Source: Methylacidimicrobium fagopyrum (GTDB taxonomy: Bacteria > Verrucomicrobiota > Verrucomicrobiia > Limisphaerales > UBA11358). From it: DNA of 64,000 nucleotides. Below, in pieces: positions 43,063-52,971 of this stretch. The notes under the pieces are model-generated. The model did not search any database. It was not told the DNA's origin and was given only the letters and a program-made list of their open reading frames with translations. Position 1 is the stretch's first letter, and every line of letters starts with the position of its first letter. Made by a program: the position numbers and the translations under genes. The stretch lies in NCBI GenBank assembly GCA_026225255.1, contig JAMFSJ010000002.1, positions 1 through 64,000 of the forward strand, given 5' to 3'.

Positions 43063-43907
43063 GATAGGTTGGTGGCGTTATAGCGGTTGGCCCACCACTG
43101 GAGCACGTTGATCGTGAGGAGGAGCACGAAAGAAAAGACCAGCATCACGACGGCGAGCGCGGTGGCCCCGGGGTAATCAAACTGTTCCAGCTTGGTCATG
43201 ATGAGCAGGGGAACGATCTGCGTTTTCATCGGAATGTTGCTTGAAATGAAAACGACCGATCCGTATTCGCCCAGCGCGCGGGCAAAAGCGAGCGCGAAAC
43301 CGGTGATAAGCGCCGGCGTCAAGGTTGGGAAAATAATGCGCCAAAAAACCTGCCAACGATTCGCGCCGAGACTCGCGGCGGCTTCTTCGATTTCGGGTTC
43401 AAAATCTTCAAGAATCGGTTGCACCGTGCGCACGATGAACGGCAAACCGATGAACGTCAACGCGACGAGCACGCCGAGGCGCGTGAAAGAAATTTTGATT
43501 CCGAGCGGTTCAAAAAATTGGCCAATCCAGCCGTTCGGCGCGTAGAGCGTCGCCAGGGTGATGCCCGCCACGGCGGTCGGCAGCGCGAACGGCAAGTCTA
43601 CGAGCGCATCCACAAATTTTTTGCCGAAAAAATTGTAGCGCACCAAGACCCAAGCGACGATCAGGCCGAACACGGAGTTGATAAGGGCGGCCAACAATGA
43701 CGCGCCAAAACTCAACCGATACGCGGCGAGGGCTTGCGGCGACGTGATGACTTGCACGAATTGCGGCCACGTCAGCAAACTTGTTTTCCAAAAAACCGCC
43801 GCCAGCGGGATGAGCACGATCAGGCTTAAATAAAGCAGCGTGTAGCCGAGGGTCAGTCGGAAGCCGGGTAATACTCGGGTCTTCGATTTAAATAATTTTT
43901 GAGCCAC
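43059..43907 (-). CDS. cysT: Sulfate ABC transporter permease CysT (CysU)
   Basis: The 282-aa permease has six membrane spans including [20 protein letters not shown] and [20 protein letters not shown], with the EAA loop [20 protein letters not shown] and the CysT-type [20 protein letters not shown]. The start codon is GTG at 43907. It lies 27 bp after cysK and overlaps cysW by 4 nt. It forms the sulfate channel together with CysW. Confidence 0.93.
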   Translation of the reverse strand: MAQKLFKSKTRVLPGFRLTLGYTLLYLSLIVLIPLAAVFWKTSLLTWPQFVQVITSPQALAAYRLSFGASLLAALINSVFGLIVAWVLVRYNFFGKKFVDALVDLPFALPTAVAGITLATLYAPNGWIGQFFEPLGIKISFTRLGVLVALTFIGLPFIVRTVQPILEDFEPEIEEAAASLGANRWQVFWRIIFPTLTPALITGFALAFARALGEYGSVVFISSNIPMKTQIVPLLIMTKLEQFDYPGATALAVVMLVFSFVLLLTINVLQWWANRYNATNLS

Positions 43908-43934
43908 AAATTAAGAGCCCAATAGCAAAAACTT

Positions 43935-44912
43935 TCAGGGCGCGGTTAGCAAGCCGCTAATATCGTCAGATTCAACATTAATATCCGCGAATAGCCACGT
44001 TGAAAGGTAGCGTTCGCTCGAGGATGGAATTATGGCGACGATAGTTTTGCCTTGGTTTTCCGGGCGTTTGGCGACTTCCAATGCGGCCCACACAATGGCG
44101 CCGCTGGAAATTCCGATGGGAATTCCGTCGAGTTGATTCACTTCTTTGGTGATCGGGGCGGAATCTTCTTCCGAAACTTTGATGACTTCATCCACGATTT
44201 TTACGTTCAGATTTTCCGGAATGAAACCCGCGCCGATGCCTTGCAATTTATGCGGGCCGGGCGCGCCGCCGGAGAGCACGGGCGACTTGGCCGGTTCGAC
44301 GGCAACGGCTTTGAATCCCGGTTTTAATTTTTTGATGACTTCCGCCACCCCGGTGATCGTGCCGCCGGTGCCGACGCCCGCGACGACAAAATCCACTTTG
44401 CCGTCCGTGTCACGCCAGATCTCTTCGGCGGTCGTGCGGCGATGAATCTGCGGATTGGACGGATTAGAAAATTGCTGCAACACGACGCTGTTCGGAATTT
44501 GTTTGTGCAATTCTTCCGCCTTGGCGATCGCGCCTTTCATGCCTTTCGGGCCCTCGGTCAAAACCAGTTTGGCGCCGAGAATTTTGAGCAATTTACGACG
44601 TTCGGTGCTCATCGTTTCCGGCATCGTCAAAATCAATTTCAAGCCGCGCGCCGCCGCGACAAACGCGAGCGCAATACCGGTATTACCGCTGGTCGGCTCG
44701 ATCAAAATCGTATCCTGGCCAATCGCGCCGGAGCGCAATGCGTCGTCGATCAACGCCACGCCGATGCGATCTTTCACGCTTGAGAGCGGATTGAAAAATT
44801 CGAGCTTCAGTAAAACATTGGCGACCGCGCCGTGGTTTTTTGCCGTGCGATTGAGGCGCACAAGCGGGGTGTTGCCGATGGTTTCCGTGATGTCGTTAAA
44901 TATGCGGGACAT
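43935..44912 (-). CDS. cysK: Cysteine synthase A (O-acetylserine sulfhydrylase)
   Basis: The PLP enzyme of 325 aa makes cysteine from O-acetylserine and sulfide. It shows [15 protein letters not shown] at the N-terminus, PLP Lys47 in [14 protein letters not shown], the loop [20 protein letters not shown], and [20 protein letters not shown] for the phosphate. [12 protein letters not shown] is the CysK-type motif. The gene lies between the M14-like gene and cysT in the sulfate operon, so uptake and assimilation are co-expressed. No sulfate-reducing genes (cysN, D, H, I) are in the window. Confidence 0.95.
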   Translation of the reverse strand: MSRIFNDITETIGNTPLVRLNRTAKNHGAVANVLLKLEFFNPLSSVKDRIGVALIDDALRSGAIGQDTILIEPTSGNTGIALAFVAAARGLKLILTMPETMSTERRKLLKILGAKLVLTEGPKGMKGAIAKAEELHKQIPNSVVLQQFSNPSNPQIHRRTTAEEIWRDTDGKVDFVVAGVGTGGTITGVAEVIKKLKPGFKAVAVEPAKSPVLSGGAPGPHKLQGIGAGFIPENLNVKIVDEVIKVSEEDSAPITKEVNQLDGIPIGISSGAIVWAALEVAKRPENQGKTIVAIIPSSSERYLSTWLFADINVESDDISGLLTAP

Positions 44913-44933
44913 AAATAATATTGGTATATTGGT

Positions 44934-45761
44934 TTATATGTTGGGTGCGTAAGCGATGAATTTCCGGTATTCGAGCAAGATGGTTTGCAATGAGGCGACG
45001 AACGCGCATTGCTTCAAGTATTCTGGCGGCGCGGACGGCGTTTCCAAAATGAGCTCAAACGGCCGCGGCCGTGACTTCGGCGGCGCGCTGAGAACGCCAT
45101 CGTAGCAATCGCGGATGATACCGTTGCGCGCGGGGAAACCGTCAATGACGGAACGTCCGTCGCGCGGGAGAAATTTTTCCGCCGCCGCGAGCGCCGGTTC
45201 GATCAAATTTTTCGTCAACGTCGCGCCGCGCACGAAGCCATAAAAACCATGGCTGGTGTTGTCGGTATGCAAGGAGATGACGCCTTGAAAGGAATGCGAT
45301 TGCAGTTCGGCTTGCAGTTGGCGGACTTCGGGTTCTTCAGAATTTTTCCAGAACTCACGGTTCAAATCTTTGCCGCGACGCGAAAAGCGCGTGCTGTCTT
45401 CGAAGCCGGTCGGATTACAGATCGGATAAAAGGACAAATAATAACCGGCGGCGAGCTCGGGCTTGGCTTCCAGCAATTTAATGAATTGCACCAGGGCATG
45501 CGAACCTTCGGGTTCGTCGCCATGAATCCCGGCAAAAATGCCGATGCGGATCGGCGTGTCACCGCCGCGTGGGCCGACGAATAAATAACGTGGCAAATCG
45601 TAAGTCTCGCCGTTCACATCAAAACGCGCATCATGATTGGTGACCAAATTCGGCGAGGTGGCGGCAATCCGTTCCAGCGGCGCGAGCAGTTCGGCGATGG
45701 AGCGACGTTGGCGGGGCCGCGTTTGGACGGCGGCAGTGGCGGAAACTTCGGCGATTTTCAT
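44934..45761 (-). CDS. M14-type succinylglutamate desuccinylase/aspartoacylase-like protein
   Basis: The product of about 275 aa has the zinc-binding HGDEPEG in IGIFAGIHGDEPEGSHALVQ, the substrate Arg in the FSRRGKDLNREFW region, and the second zinc His in VISLHTDNTSHGFYGF, the pattern of the aspartoacylase/AstE-like M14 carboxypeptidase group. These cleave N-acyl or peptide bonds in small molecules. The ATG at 45761 is used rather than TTG at 45767. It sits between sbp and cysK, an unexpected place; a role in processing N-acyl or thiol-conjugated amino acids is possible but not shown. Confidence 0.8.
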   Translation of the reverse strand: MKIAEVSATAAVQTRPRQRRSIAELLAPLERIAATSPNLVTNHDARFDVNGETYDLPRYLFVGPRGGDTPIRIGIFAGIHGDEPEGSHALVQFIKLLEAKPELAAGYYLSFYPICNPTGFEDSTRFSRRGKDLNREFWKNSEEPEVRQLQAELQSHSFQGVISLHTDNTSHGFYGFVRGATLTKNLIEPALAAAEKFLPRDGRSVIDGFPARNGIIRDCYDGVLSAPPKSRPRPFELILETPSAPPEYLKQCAFVASLQTILLEYRKFIAYAPNI

Positions 45762-45852
45762 GATCAAGATTTAGTGTTGCGCGTTAAATTTTTTAGAGGA
45801 GCGGCGGCCTGAAGTTCGTCCAAGCCACCGCTTTCTTCGGAGGATCCGCAAT

Positions 45853-46851
45853 CTAGTTTTGCGGTTGGAAGATTTGGTCAAACACGCCGCCGTCGGCGAA
45901 ATGCGTGGCTTGCGCTTTGGTCCAGCCGCCGAATTCCTGGTCAATCGTGACCAGTTTCAGTTGCGTGAAGTTCGCGGCGTATTTCGTGGCGATGGCTTGG
46001 TTGCGAGGACGATAGAAGTTCTTCGCCGCGATTTCCTGACCTTCATCGGAATAGAGATAATTCAAATAGGCATTGGCCACTTCCGTGGTGCCGTGCTTTT
46101 TCGCATTTTTGGTGACGAGCGCGACCGGCGGTTCCGCCAGAATGCTCAAGGGCGGCGTGACGATGTCGAATTTATCCGCGCCAAATTCCTTCGATGCGAG
46201 ATGCGCTTCGTTTTCCCACGCCAGCAACACGTCGCCGATGCCGCGTTGGGCGAAGGTCACCGTGGAACCGCGCGCGCCAGAATCCAGCACCGGCACATTT
46301 TTATAAAGCTGCTTGATGAAGGCGCGGGCCTTGGCATCGTCGTGATTGAAAGTTTCCAGCGCATAGGCGTAGGCGGCGAGATACGCCCAACGCGCACCAC
46401 CGCTCGTCTTCGGGTTCGGCACCACGACCGACGTGCCTGCCTTCACGAGATCATCCCAGTTGTGGATGTTCTTCGGATTTCCTTTGCGCACGAGAAACAC
46501 AATCGTGGAAGTGTAAGGCGTGCTGTTGTTCGGAAACTTTTCGCCCCAATTCGCGGGCAATAATTTCGCCTGCGCGGCGATCGCGTCAATGTCATACGCC
46601 AGCGCCAGCGTCACGACATCCGCGCCGAGCCCGTTGATGACCGACTGCGCCTGCTTGCCGGAACCGCCGTGTGATTGCGCGACGACGACGTCATCGCCGG
46701 TTTTCGTCTTCCAATATTTCGCGAACGCATCGTTGTATTCCTGATACAACTCGCGCGTCGGGTCGTAGGAGACGTTGAGCAGTTTGATTTCCTTTGCGTT
46801 GGCCGATACGGCCAGCGCCAGCACTAATCCGATATTTAACAAAGTTTTCAT
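45853..46851 (-). CDS. sbp: Periplasmic sulfate-binding protein
   Basis: The 332-aa exported protein (signal [19 protein letters not shown]) is the substrate receptor of the CysTWA transporter. It contains [60 protein letters not shown] and [16 protein letters not shown], the diagnostic blocks of Sbp/CysP. It follows the porin gene and precedes the M14-like gene. Sulfate specificity over thiosulfate is likely but not decided by sequence. Confidence 0.94.
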   Translation of the reverse strand: MKTLLNIGLVLALAVSANAKEIKLLNVSYDPTRELYQEYNDAFAKYWKTKTGDDVVVAQSHGGSGKQAQSVINGLGADVVTLALAYDIDAIAAQAKLLPANWGEKFPNNSTPYTSTIVFLVRKGNPKNIHNWDDLVKAGTSVVVPNPKTSGGARWAYLAAYAYALETFNHDDAKARAFIKQLYKNVPVLDSGARGSTVTFAQRGIGDVLLAWENEAHLASKEFGADKFDIVTPPLSILAEPPVALVTKNAKKHGTTEVANAYLNYLYSDEGQEIAAKNFYRPRNQAIATKYAANFTQLKLVTIDQEFGGWTKAQATHFADGGVFDQIFQPQN

Positions 46852-46886
46852 GAATTTATCGTAATGTTTTAATTTTTTAATCAGGA

Positions 46887-48392
46887 TCAGAATGCCAGTT
46901 GAATTCGGGTGAATAAAACGTTTTCCGGCTGGGCGGTCACCGTGCCGCTTTTGCCGCCAGAGAAGGTGGTGCGCGAGAAGCTCGTAGCGACCTTGATGTT
47001 TTTATTGAGATACCAATTAAGCCCGATCGACCATGCGTCGGCGCCCGAGGCGGAATTTCCTACGCTGGCCAGACCGTGATCGAACACCGCATTATCCACG
47101 TCGACATTCGCATAACGTGCGACCACCTGCCAGGCGCCCCACTGACCATTGCTCAAGCTGAACGGACTGCGCGGGTTAACTCCATTGTAGCTGGCGTCTT
47201 CACCCGTCAACACCCAACCGATTGAAGTTTCCCAAGAGGTGTTCTGAATCCCGTATTTGATGCCGGTTGAGTTGTTCAAAATGTTTTGATCGGAGATAAC
47301 GTATTCGCCGAGAAAGTTGAACGGACCATAGTAGTAATAGGCCTGCGGTGAAACCCGCCAGTGGGTGCCGTCGGCCAGAATCGTGGTCGGCGTATACGAG
47401 AAGAACGTTTGCTGGCCGTCCGTTTTGTAACCGGGCGTCAAACCAGCGATGCCTTTCGTATCAAATCCATAGCTGCCGCCCACGCCGAAACCGAGGCCGC
47501 GCAACGCATCTGTCGAAGTATTCTTCCAAGGCTGTGCGAACAGGCGGCCAGCGAAAGATTTGTTGTTGTCAGTGTCTTGATTCGATGTGGTGCTATTGTA
47601 ATCCGAAACACCGTTGAAAATTCCCGCCGCGTAGCTGAGGGTGCTATTGAACAGATCGCCGTGCAATTCCACGCCGACATCACGATTAGGAATGAGATCA
47701 TTGGCGATGGAACGTTCATTAAAGGATACAAAATTGTCGGACTGTAATTGCTCCAAACCAACCGGCGACTTGAACTTGCCCGCTTGCACTTGGATGGCCG
47801 AGTTATAACGATAATTCAAAAATGCATCTTGAATCTGCGTCGTCGTGCCGCCGAAATCCGGCGTGAAGTTGAAATCAAAATCGTGGAACACCGTGCCCGT
47901 AAAAATCGGCCGCGCGCGGCGCAATAGGAAAGTATCATTGCCGGCCGCGAGTTTGGAATTGGAGAAAAACTGCCGGCTGTCCAACTGGATCAAGCCATGC
48001 AAATTGAGCACAAAATTTGTGTCGGCCGAGCTGAAGCTAAAACCATTCGCGCTCAGGGAAATTTTCGGCTGCGTCTTCGCAACCGCGACGGCATCATCCT
48101 TGTCGATCTCGCGTTCGCGTTCCAATATTTTAACCTTCTGGTCGAGGGCTTGTTCCGTAGCGGAGGGCGCCGCGACCGATGACTGGGCTTGCAACGTGTT
48201 AATTTTTTGCGCGAGTTCCTGCACTTCTTTTTTCAGCGCATCAATCTCCGCCGCCTGCGACGTGTTGGCATTATCTGCTTGCGGCGCAGTGTTAATCGCG
48301 TCCGCGGCGTGCGTTGGCTGGGCGAATTGCAGGCTGGCGACCGTCGCGAGGGTGGCGACAGTCAGTTTTTTCAGTTGATGGGTCGATTTCAT
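46887..48392 (-). CDS. OprO/OprP-type outer-membrane porin
   Basis: The 501-aa protein has a signal peptide ([20 protein letters not shown]), a coiled-coil stretch ([20 protein letters not shown]), and a barrel domain that starts [20 protein letters not shown] and includes [20 protein letters not shown]. It ends with Phe (LFTRIQLAF). These are OprO/P (phosphate-selective porin) family traits. The placement ahead of sbp suggests uptake of sulfate or organosulfur across the outer membrane rather than phosphate; this is inference. The N-terminal coiled coil may anchor it to peptidoglycan or assist trimerisation. Confidence 0.88.
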   Translation of the reverse strand: MKSTHQLKKLTVATLATVASLQFAQPTHAADAINTAPQADNANTSQAAEIDALKKEVQELAQKINTLQAQSSVAAPSATEQALDQKVKILEREREIDKDDAVAVAKTQPKISLSANGFSFSSADTNFVLNLHGLIQLDSRQFFSNSKLAAGNDTFLLRRARPIFTGTVFHDFDFNFTPDFGGTTTQIQDAFLNYRYNSAIQVQAGKFKSPVGLEQLQSDNFVSFNERSIANDLIPNRDVGVELHGDLFNSTLSYAAGIFNGVSDYNSTTSNQDTDNNKSFAGRLFAQPWKNTSTDALRGLGFGVGGSYGFDTKGIAGLTPGYKTDGQQTFFSYTPTTILADGTHWRVSPQAYYYYGPFNFLGEYVISDQNILNNSTGIKYGIQNTSWETSIGWVLTGEDASYNGVNPRSPFSLSNGQWGAWQVVARYANVDVDNAVFDHGLASVGNSASGADAWSIGLNWYLNKNIKVATSFSRTTFSGGKSGTVTAQPENVLFTRIQLAF

Positions 48393-48463
48393 TGTCAGGT
48401 TTAATATCTACTATATATGTCGTTATTAAGTTTAAAATAAAGACCGGACTGAATCCGGCCATT

Positions 48464-48510
48464 CTTAGTTCATTTGAACAACGACTTGATAAGTCGTAAT
48501 TTGAACTAAG
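48464..48510. promoter_or_regulatory. Nested palindrome upstream of the sulfate operon
   Basis: CTTAGTTCA (48464-48472) and TGAACTAAG (48502-48510) are outer arms, and ACGACTT-GAT-AAGTCGT (48481-48497) is an inner palindrome. TTGACA lies immediately upstream on the minus strand (about 48527-48522). This is the expected place for an operator controlling the porin-sbp-cys genes, and the neighbouring Rrf2 regulator is the obvious candidate to bind it. Confidence 0.6.
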
Positions 48511-48546
48511 TCATTAAAACTGTCAACGAACTTTTTGAAATTATTT

Positions 48547-49008
48547 TTAGATGCCTTCGCCGCCGATGAAGCCGGCATAGACTTCGCTCTTGGTCAAAGG
48601 CTGACCTTTGGCCACGTCGGCGAGCGTGGATTTGTCCATGAGACTGGCGACATAATTACGGGCGTCGAAGAAAACGCGGCGAAAACGGCAGACCGATTCT
48701 TGAGAGCAGCGAGCATAACCCGTGACGGAAACGCAATCAATCGGGGCTAAAATGCCATCGAAATGCCGGACCACTTCGCCCATCGTGATCTTGGCCGGAT
48801 TTTTGGCGAGGAAATATCCACCCCGAATCCCCGCGCTGCTGTCCACCCAGCCTTGGGATTTCAAGGCGAGCATGATTTGTTCGAGAAACCGTTTCGGCAC
48901 ATCGTTTCGCCGCGCCAATTCGCGGATGGGAATCGGTTGACCGCCAAAATGATCGACGAGGGTGAACAAAGCACGCAACGCATAATCCGTTCGTTTAGAA
49001 ACTCGCAT
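48547..49008 (-). CDS. Rrf2-family transcriptional regulator (CymR/IscR-like)
   Basis: The 153-aa regulator has the Rrf2 winged helix: MRVSKRTDYALRALFTLVDH, then IPIRELARRNDVPKRFLEQI as recognition helices. Three Cys residues (CVSVTGYARCSQESVC, about residues 96-112) resemble the Fe-S-binding loop of IscR-like members, although the spacing (8 and 5) is not identical to IscR. CymR, another Rrf2 member, represses cysteine genes in Firmicutes. Its place directly upstream of the sulfate-cysteine operon, with a palindrome between, makes it a likely sulfur-responsive repressor. Confidence 0.9.
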   Translation of the reverse strand: MRVSKRTDYALRALFTLVDHFGGQPIPIRELARRNDVPKRFLEQIMLALKSQGWVDSSAGIRGGYFLAKNPAKITMGEVVRHFDGILAPIDCVSVTGYARCSQESVCRFRRVFFDARNYVASLMDKSTLADVAKGQPLTKSEVYAGFIGGEGI

Positions 49009-49082
49009 AACAGTTAAGGACGATAGTTATGGTCGGTTTTAAGTCAATCGTGAAAGCGGGCTGGTTTTAACGGCCAATAAAA

Positions 49083-49115
49083 ACGGATGGACGTTTTTTA
49101 ATCGCGTCCATCCGT
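49083..49115 (-). terminator. Intrinsic terminator after pilT
   Basis: On the minus strand ACGGATGGACG pairs with CGTCCATCCGT around an 11-nt loop (perfect 11-bp stem), and TTTTTATTGG follows. It lies 24 nt after the pilT stop. Confidence 0.8.
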
Positions 49116-49139
49116 GCAAATGCGCTCCAAGATCGCCGT

Positions 49140-50228
49140 TTATCCGACGATACGTCCGCCTTCGTTCAAGAAGATACCTTTGAAATTCATCTCCAACGCT
49201 TGCGGGTTGGAGGCTTTGGCCAGCGCTTCTTTTTCCGTGATTTTGCCGGCTTTGACGAGGTTGAACAGACATTGATTGAACGTGATCATGCCATCATCAC
49301 CACCCGTTTCGACGGCGGCGGATAATTTGTCCAACCGATTTTCTTCGATCATCTTTCGCACCACCGGCGAGTTGGTCAAAATTTCCAGTGCCGGCGTCAT
49401 TTTGCCGTCAATCGTCGGCACCATCCGTTGGCAGATCACGCCGCGCAAACAGCTCGCGAGCTGGCGACGAACCTGTTCGCGATCGTCGGCCTTAAAGAAA
49501 TCTAAAACGCGGGTGATGGACTGCGCCGCCGTCGTCGTGTGCAAGGTGGAAAAGACCAAATGGCCCGTGTCCGCCGCGCTCATCGCCGCCGTGAACGTGG
49601 TGGCATCGCGCATTTCGCCGAGCATGATGATGTCCGGGTCCTGGCGCAAAACGTGTTTCAACGCGCCGTGAAAAGTGGCCGTATCCAGGCCGATTTCGCG
49701 TTGTTCGATCACGGATTGATTATCTTCAAACACGAATTCGATCGGATCTTCGAGCGTGACGATGTGCTTTTTGAAATTGCTGTTGATATGCTCGATCATC
49801 GCCGCGAGCGTCGTGGATTTGCCGGAACCCGTCGAGCCGGCGATCATCACGATACCGCGCGCTGATTCGGCGAGCCCTTTGATCTGTTCGAGCAAACCGA
49901 GTTGTTCAAAACTCGGCACGGTGGCTTTCACGTGGCGCATGGCCAACGCCCACGAACCGCGCTGTTGAAACACGTTGGTGCGGAAGCGTCCGGCACCGGC
50001 GAGGTTGTAGGAAAAATCCACTTCCCGGTCGTCCTCCAACTTTTTCTTCATGTGGATGGGCGTCATTTTTTCGATGACGTTATTCATCCATTCTTCGGTG
50101 GGAATGGGGCAATCAATGGAAATCAATTCGCGGCTGATGCGGAAAATGACCGGCGTGCCGACTTTGATGTGAATGTCCGAAGCGCCGCCGTCAACGGCGG
50201 TTTTGAGAATTTTGTTAAACAGTTCCAT
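49140..50228 (-). CDS. pilT: Type IV pilus retraction ATPase PilT-like
   Basis: The 362-aa secretion-type ATPase drives pilus retraction. It starts MELFNKILKTAVDGGASDIH, has Walker A GSTGSGKSTTLAA, the Asp box ITLEDPIEFVF-like VTLEDPIEFVFEDN, Walker B DPDIIMLGEMRD and the His box HLVFSTLHTTTAAQS, all in PilT order. The GMITFNQCLFNLVKAGKITE segment near the C-terminus is PilT/PilU-like. The track extends to 50342; the ATG at 50228 is used. It is monocistronic with its own terminator. Prepilin-like genes are present at 61.4-64 kb, in keeping with a pilus or pseudopilus system. Confidence 0.9.
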   Translation of the reverse strand: MELFNKILKTAVDGGASDIHIKVGTPVIFRISRELISIDCPIPTEEWMNNVIEKMTPIHMKKKLEDDREVDFSYNLAGAGRFRTNVFQQRGSWALAMRHVKATVPSFEQLGLLEQIKGLAESARGIVMIAGSTGSGKSTTLAAMIEHINSNFKKHIVTLEDPIEFVFEDNQSVIEQREIGLDTATFHGALKHVLRQDPDIIMLGEMRDATTFTAAMSAADTGHLVFSTLHTTTAAQSITRVLDFFKADDREQVRRQLASCLRGVICQRMVPTIDGKMTPALEILTNSPVVRKMIEENRLDKLSAAVETGGDDGMITFNQCLFNLVKAGKITEKEALAKASNPQALEMNFKGIFLNEGGRIVG

Positions 50229-50464
50229 GCGAAAAAAATAATCCATTTCCCGCCAAACGCCAGCGCGGAAAAAAGCATTTTCAACGGCGGATGGACGCAG
50301 GTGGGAAATCGGTGGATGCGAATGGCGCTCGTTTTTACGCATTCAATTTGTCTGATTTAATTGGTGTCCCTCCGTGGTTAAAAATTCGCCCGCGGAAAGC
50401 GGGCGCGCCGGGGCGGATTCACCAACCTTGAGTTTTTGCTGTAAAACCTTAAACTGCGGTGGTC

Positions 50465-51763
50465 ATGCACGATTTTCATTACGTCGGAAATAAATTATTT
50501 TGTGAAGGTGTCGCGGTTGAAACGCTCACCAAAAAATTCGGCACGCCGCTTTATGTCTATTCCCAAAACACGGTCACCGATCATTTTCAGAAATTAGACG
50601 CTGCGCTCGGGCCGCTGGATCATTTGATTTGTTTCGCGATGAAGGCGAACTCCAATCTCTCCGTCATGCGCGTGCTCGCGAAGCTCGGCAGCGGGTTCGA
50701 CGTGGTCAGCGCGGGCGAATTGCAACGCGTCATCGCGGCGGGCGGCGATCCGAAACTCTGCGTTTTTGCGGGCGTGGCGAAATCGGAAAGCGAAATTGAA
50801 TTCGCGCTGCGCAAAGGCATTTATTCTTTTAACGTCGAAAGCGAACCGGAAATCACGCGGATCAATAAAGTGGCCGCGCGGTTGAAAAAAATCGCGCCGA
50901 TCGCCGTGCGCGTGAATCCAAACATCGAAGCGCACACGCACGCGAAAATCACGACGGGCACTTACGAAAATAAATTCGGCATCGCGTTCGAGAACATCGA
51001 AGGCGTTTATGCGCGGGCGGCGAAGTTGAAAAACATCAAGCTGCGCGGGATCCAAATGCACATCGGTTCGCAGTTGACGCAGACGTCGCCTTACGAGCTG
51101 GCGGTGACGAAAGTATTGCCGTTGGTCAAAAAACTGGCGGCAAAATATAAGCTGGAATTTTTTAGTCCCGGCGGCGGACTGGGCATCGTTTATAATCCGG
51201 CACTGGCGAGCGGTTCGTCCGCGTGGTGGAAAACGGAAGCGGCGAAGGGCATCATGACGCCGGCGACGTATGCGGAAAAATTGTTGCCGCTGTTGCAACC
51301 GCTGGGTTTGAAAATTCTGATCGAGCCGGGTCGTTTCATCGTGGGTAACGCGGGCGTTTTGGTGACGCAGGTGGAATATGTGAAGCGAACGGGCAAAAAG
51401 AATTTCGTGATCGTGGACGCGGCGATGAATGATTTGATCCGTCCGGCGTTTTACGATGCGTATCATGAAATCGTGCCGTTGACGAAAAAAGCGGGCGCGA
51501 CAATTCCGTCCGACGTGGTCGGCGGCATTTGCGAATCCGGCGATTATTTCTGCAAAGACCGTCCGCTGGCGAAAGTCGGCGAGGGCGATCAACTCGCGTT
51601 GTTGAGCGCGGGCGCTTATGGTTTCGTGATGTCATCGAATTATAATGCGCGTCCGTTTGCCGCGGAAGTTTTGGTGAGCGGCAAGCAAGCCGCCGCCGCG
51701 CGCGAACGTCAAAAGGTTGAAAAAATCTGGGAAGACGAAAAAATTGTGTCATGGTTGAAGTGA
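50465..51763 (+). CDS. lysA: Diaminopimelate decarboxylase
   Basis: The PLP enzyme of 432 aa decarboxylates meso-diaminopimelate to lysine, the last step of lysine synthesis. It shows PLP Lys60 in ICFAMKANSNLSVMRVLAKL, the family loop GSGFDVVSAGELQRVIAAGG, SPGGGLGIVYN, IEPGRFIVGNAGVLVTQVEY and GGICESGDYFCKDRPLA with the active-site Cys. The GTG at 50459 is two codons upstream; ATG 50465 is chosen. A FIST-domain gene follows 4 bp later. Confidence 0.95.
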   Translation: MHDFHYVGNKLFCEGVAVETLTKKFGTPLYVYSQNTVTDHFQKLDAALGPLDHLICFAMKANSNLSVMRVLAKLGSGFDVVSAGELQRVIAAGGDPKLCVFAGVAKSESEIEFALRKGIYSFNVESEPEITRINKVAARLKKIAPIAVRVNPNIEAHTHAKITTGTYENKFGIAFENIEGVYARAAKLKNIKLRGIQMHIGSQLTQTSPYELAVTKVLPLVKKLAAKYKLEFFSPGGGLGIVYNPALASGSSAWWKTEAAKGIMTPATYAEKLLPLLQPLGLKILIEPGRFIVGNAGVLVTQVEYVKRTGKKNFVIVDAAMNDLIRPAFYDAYHEIVPLTKKAGATIPSDVVGGICESGDYFCKDRPLAKVGEGDQLALLSAGAYGFVMSSNYNARPFAAEVLVSGKQAAAARERQKVEKIWEDEKIVSWLK

Positions 51764-51767
51764 GTTT

Positions 51768-52964
51768 GTGAACAACGGCTATTCCATAGCGGCGTATTGG
51801 GCGGGCGGGATGGACGAAGACGGCCTGGCCGACTGGGCGCGCCGTCTGCGTAATCGCTTGCCGGCAGCGGAAGTTTCGCTCGGCTTGGTATTCATGTCGC
51901 CGAATTTTTTCCCGCACGCGGCGCAGGTTTTGGAAATCCTCCGGGTGCACGCAAAAATCCCTTTGCTCGTCGGTTGTTCGAGCAGCGGCGTGATTGCCGG
52001 TGGCGAAGAAATTGAAAGCGCCGGAGGCTTGTCGCTGTCGCTGCATTCGTTGCCGGGCGCAAAATTGGAATCGGTTCGTTTCACGCAGGAACAAGTCGAG
52101 GCGGCTGCGGGCGATGACAATTATTGGCCGGTCGAAACCGGCATCGCGCCGCAAAACGTGAACGGTTGGCTTACGTTTATCGATCCGTTTCACATGGATG
52201 CGGAAGCGTGGTTACGTTCGTGGAATAAAAATTATGCGGCGCTGCCGGTTTATGGCGGCTTGGCGAGCGGCACTTTTCCCGAACCGTTTTCGCAGGTTTA
52301 TCTGAACGGCGACGTTTTTGAAGATGGCGGCGTGGCGATCGCAGTCGGGGGCGACGTGATGTTGAGCGGCGTCGTCGCGCAAGGTTGCACGCCCATCGGC
52401 GAAGCGTGGACGTTGACACGCGTGGAGCAAAATTTGATCCGCCAGATCGGCAATCGTCGCGCCTACACAGTGCTCGAGGAAACGGTCAGCCAGTTGACGC
52501 CCGCGGAACAACTGCAGGCGCGCGGCAATCTCTTCATCGGCCTGGTCGTGAACGAATATCTGGAAGATTTTCATCGCGGCGATTTTCTCGTGCGCAATCT
52601 GATCGGCGGCGATCCGAATTCCGGGGTGCTCGCGGTCGGCGCCTTGCCGCGCATGGGCCAGACGATTCAATTTCAACGGCGCGATGCCGCGACCGCCTCG
52701 CAAGACATGAATGACTTGCTGGCCACCGCAAAAACCCAGCTCGCGGACAAGACGATTTACGGCGGCTGTCTTTTTTGTTGCTACGGTCGCGGCAAAGGAC
52801 TTTTTGGCAAAGTCAGCCACGACGCCGGCTTGGTGCAGAAACATTTTGGCGCGATGGGTTTAGGCGGATTTTTCTGCAACGGCGAAATTGGACCCATCGG
52901 CGAAAAGAATTTTCTGCATAGTCACACCGCTGCGCTCGCGCTGTTTGTCAAAAAGGAACGATAA
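51768..52964 (+). CDS. FIST-domain sensory protein
   Basis: The 398-aa protein contains N- and C-terminal FIST domains: LVGCSSSGVIAGGEEIESAG and the PVYGGLASGTF loop in the first part, GVVAQGCTPIGEAWTLTRVE in the middle, and GGCLFCCYGRGKGLFGKVSH, GGFFCNGEIGPIGEKNFLHS at the end. FIST proteins are thought to bind small ligands such as amino acids and often feed signal transduction, but this one has no attached output domain. The start is GTG at 51768. It follows lysA by 4 bp, so a link to lysine or diaminopimelate sensing is possible but unproven. Confidence 0.88.
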   Translation: MNNGYSIAAYWAGGMDEDGLADWARRLRNRLPAAEVSLGLVFMSPNFFPHAAQVLEILRVHAKIPLLVGCSSSGVIAGGEEIESAGGLSLSLHSLPGAKLESVRFTQEQVEAAAGDDNYWPVETGIAPQNVNGWLTFIDPFHMDAEAWLRSWNKNYAALPVYGGLASGTFPEPFSQVYLNGDVFEDGGVAIAVGGDVMLSGVVAQGCTPIGEAWTLTRVEQNLIRQIGNRRAYTVLEETVSQLTPAEQLQARGNLFIGLVVNEYLEDFHRGDFLVRNLIGGDPNSGVLAVGALPRMGQTIQFQRRDAATASQDMNDLLATAKTQLADKTIYGGCLFCCYGRGKGLFGKVSHDAGLVQKHFGAMGLGGFFCNGEIGPIGEKNFLHSHTAALALFVKKER

Positions 52965-52971
52965 TTCGTCT

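Noticed and set aside
50594-51592. 332-aa ORF on the minus strand opposite lysA
   Set aside because: It is a shadow of the well-supported lysA; composition is Arg/His/Phe-biased and no start context or motifs are visible.
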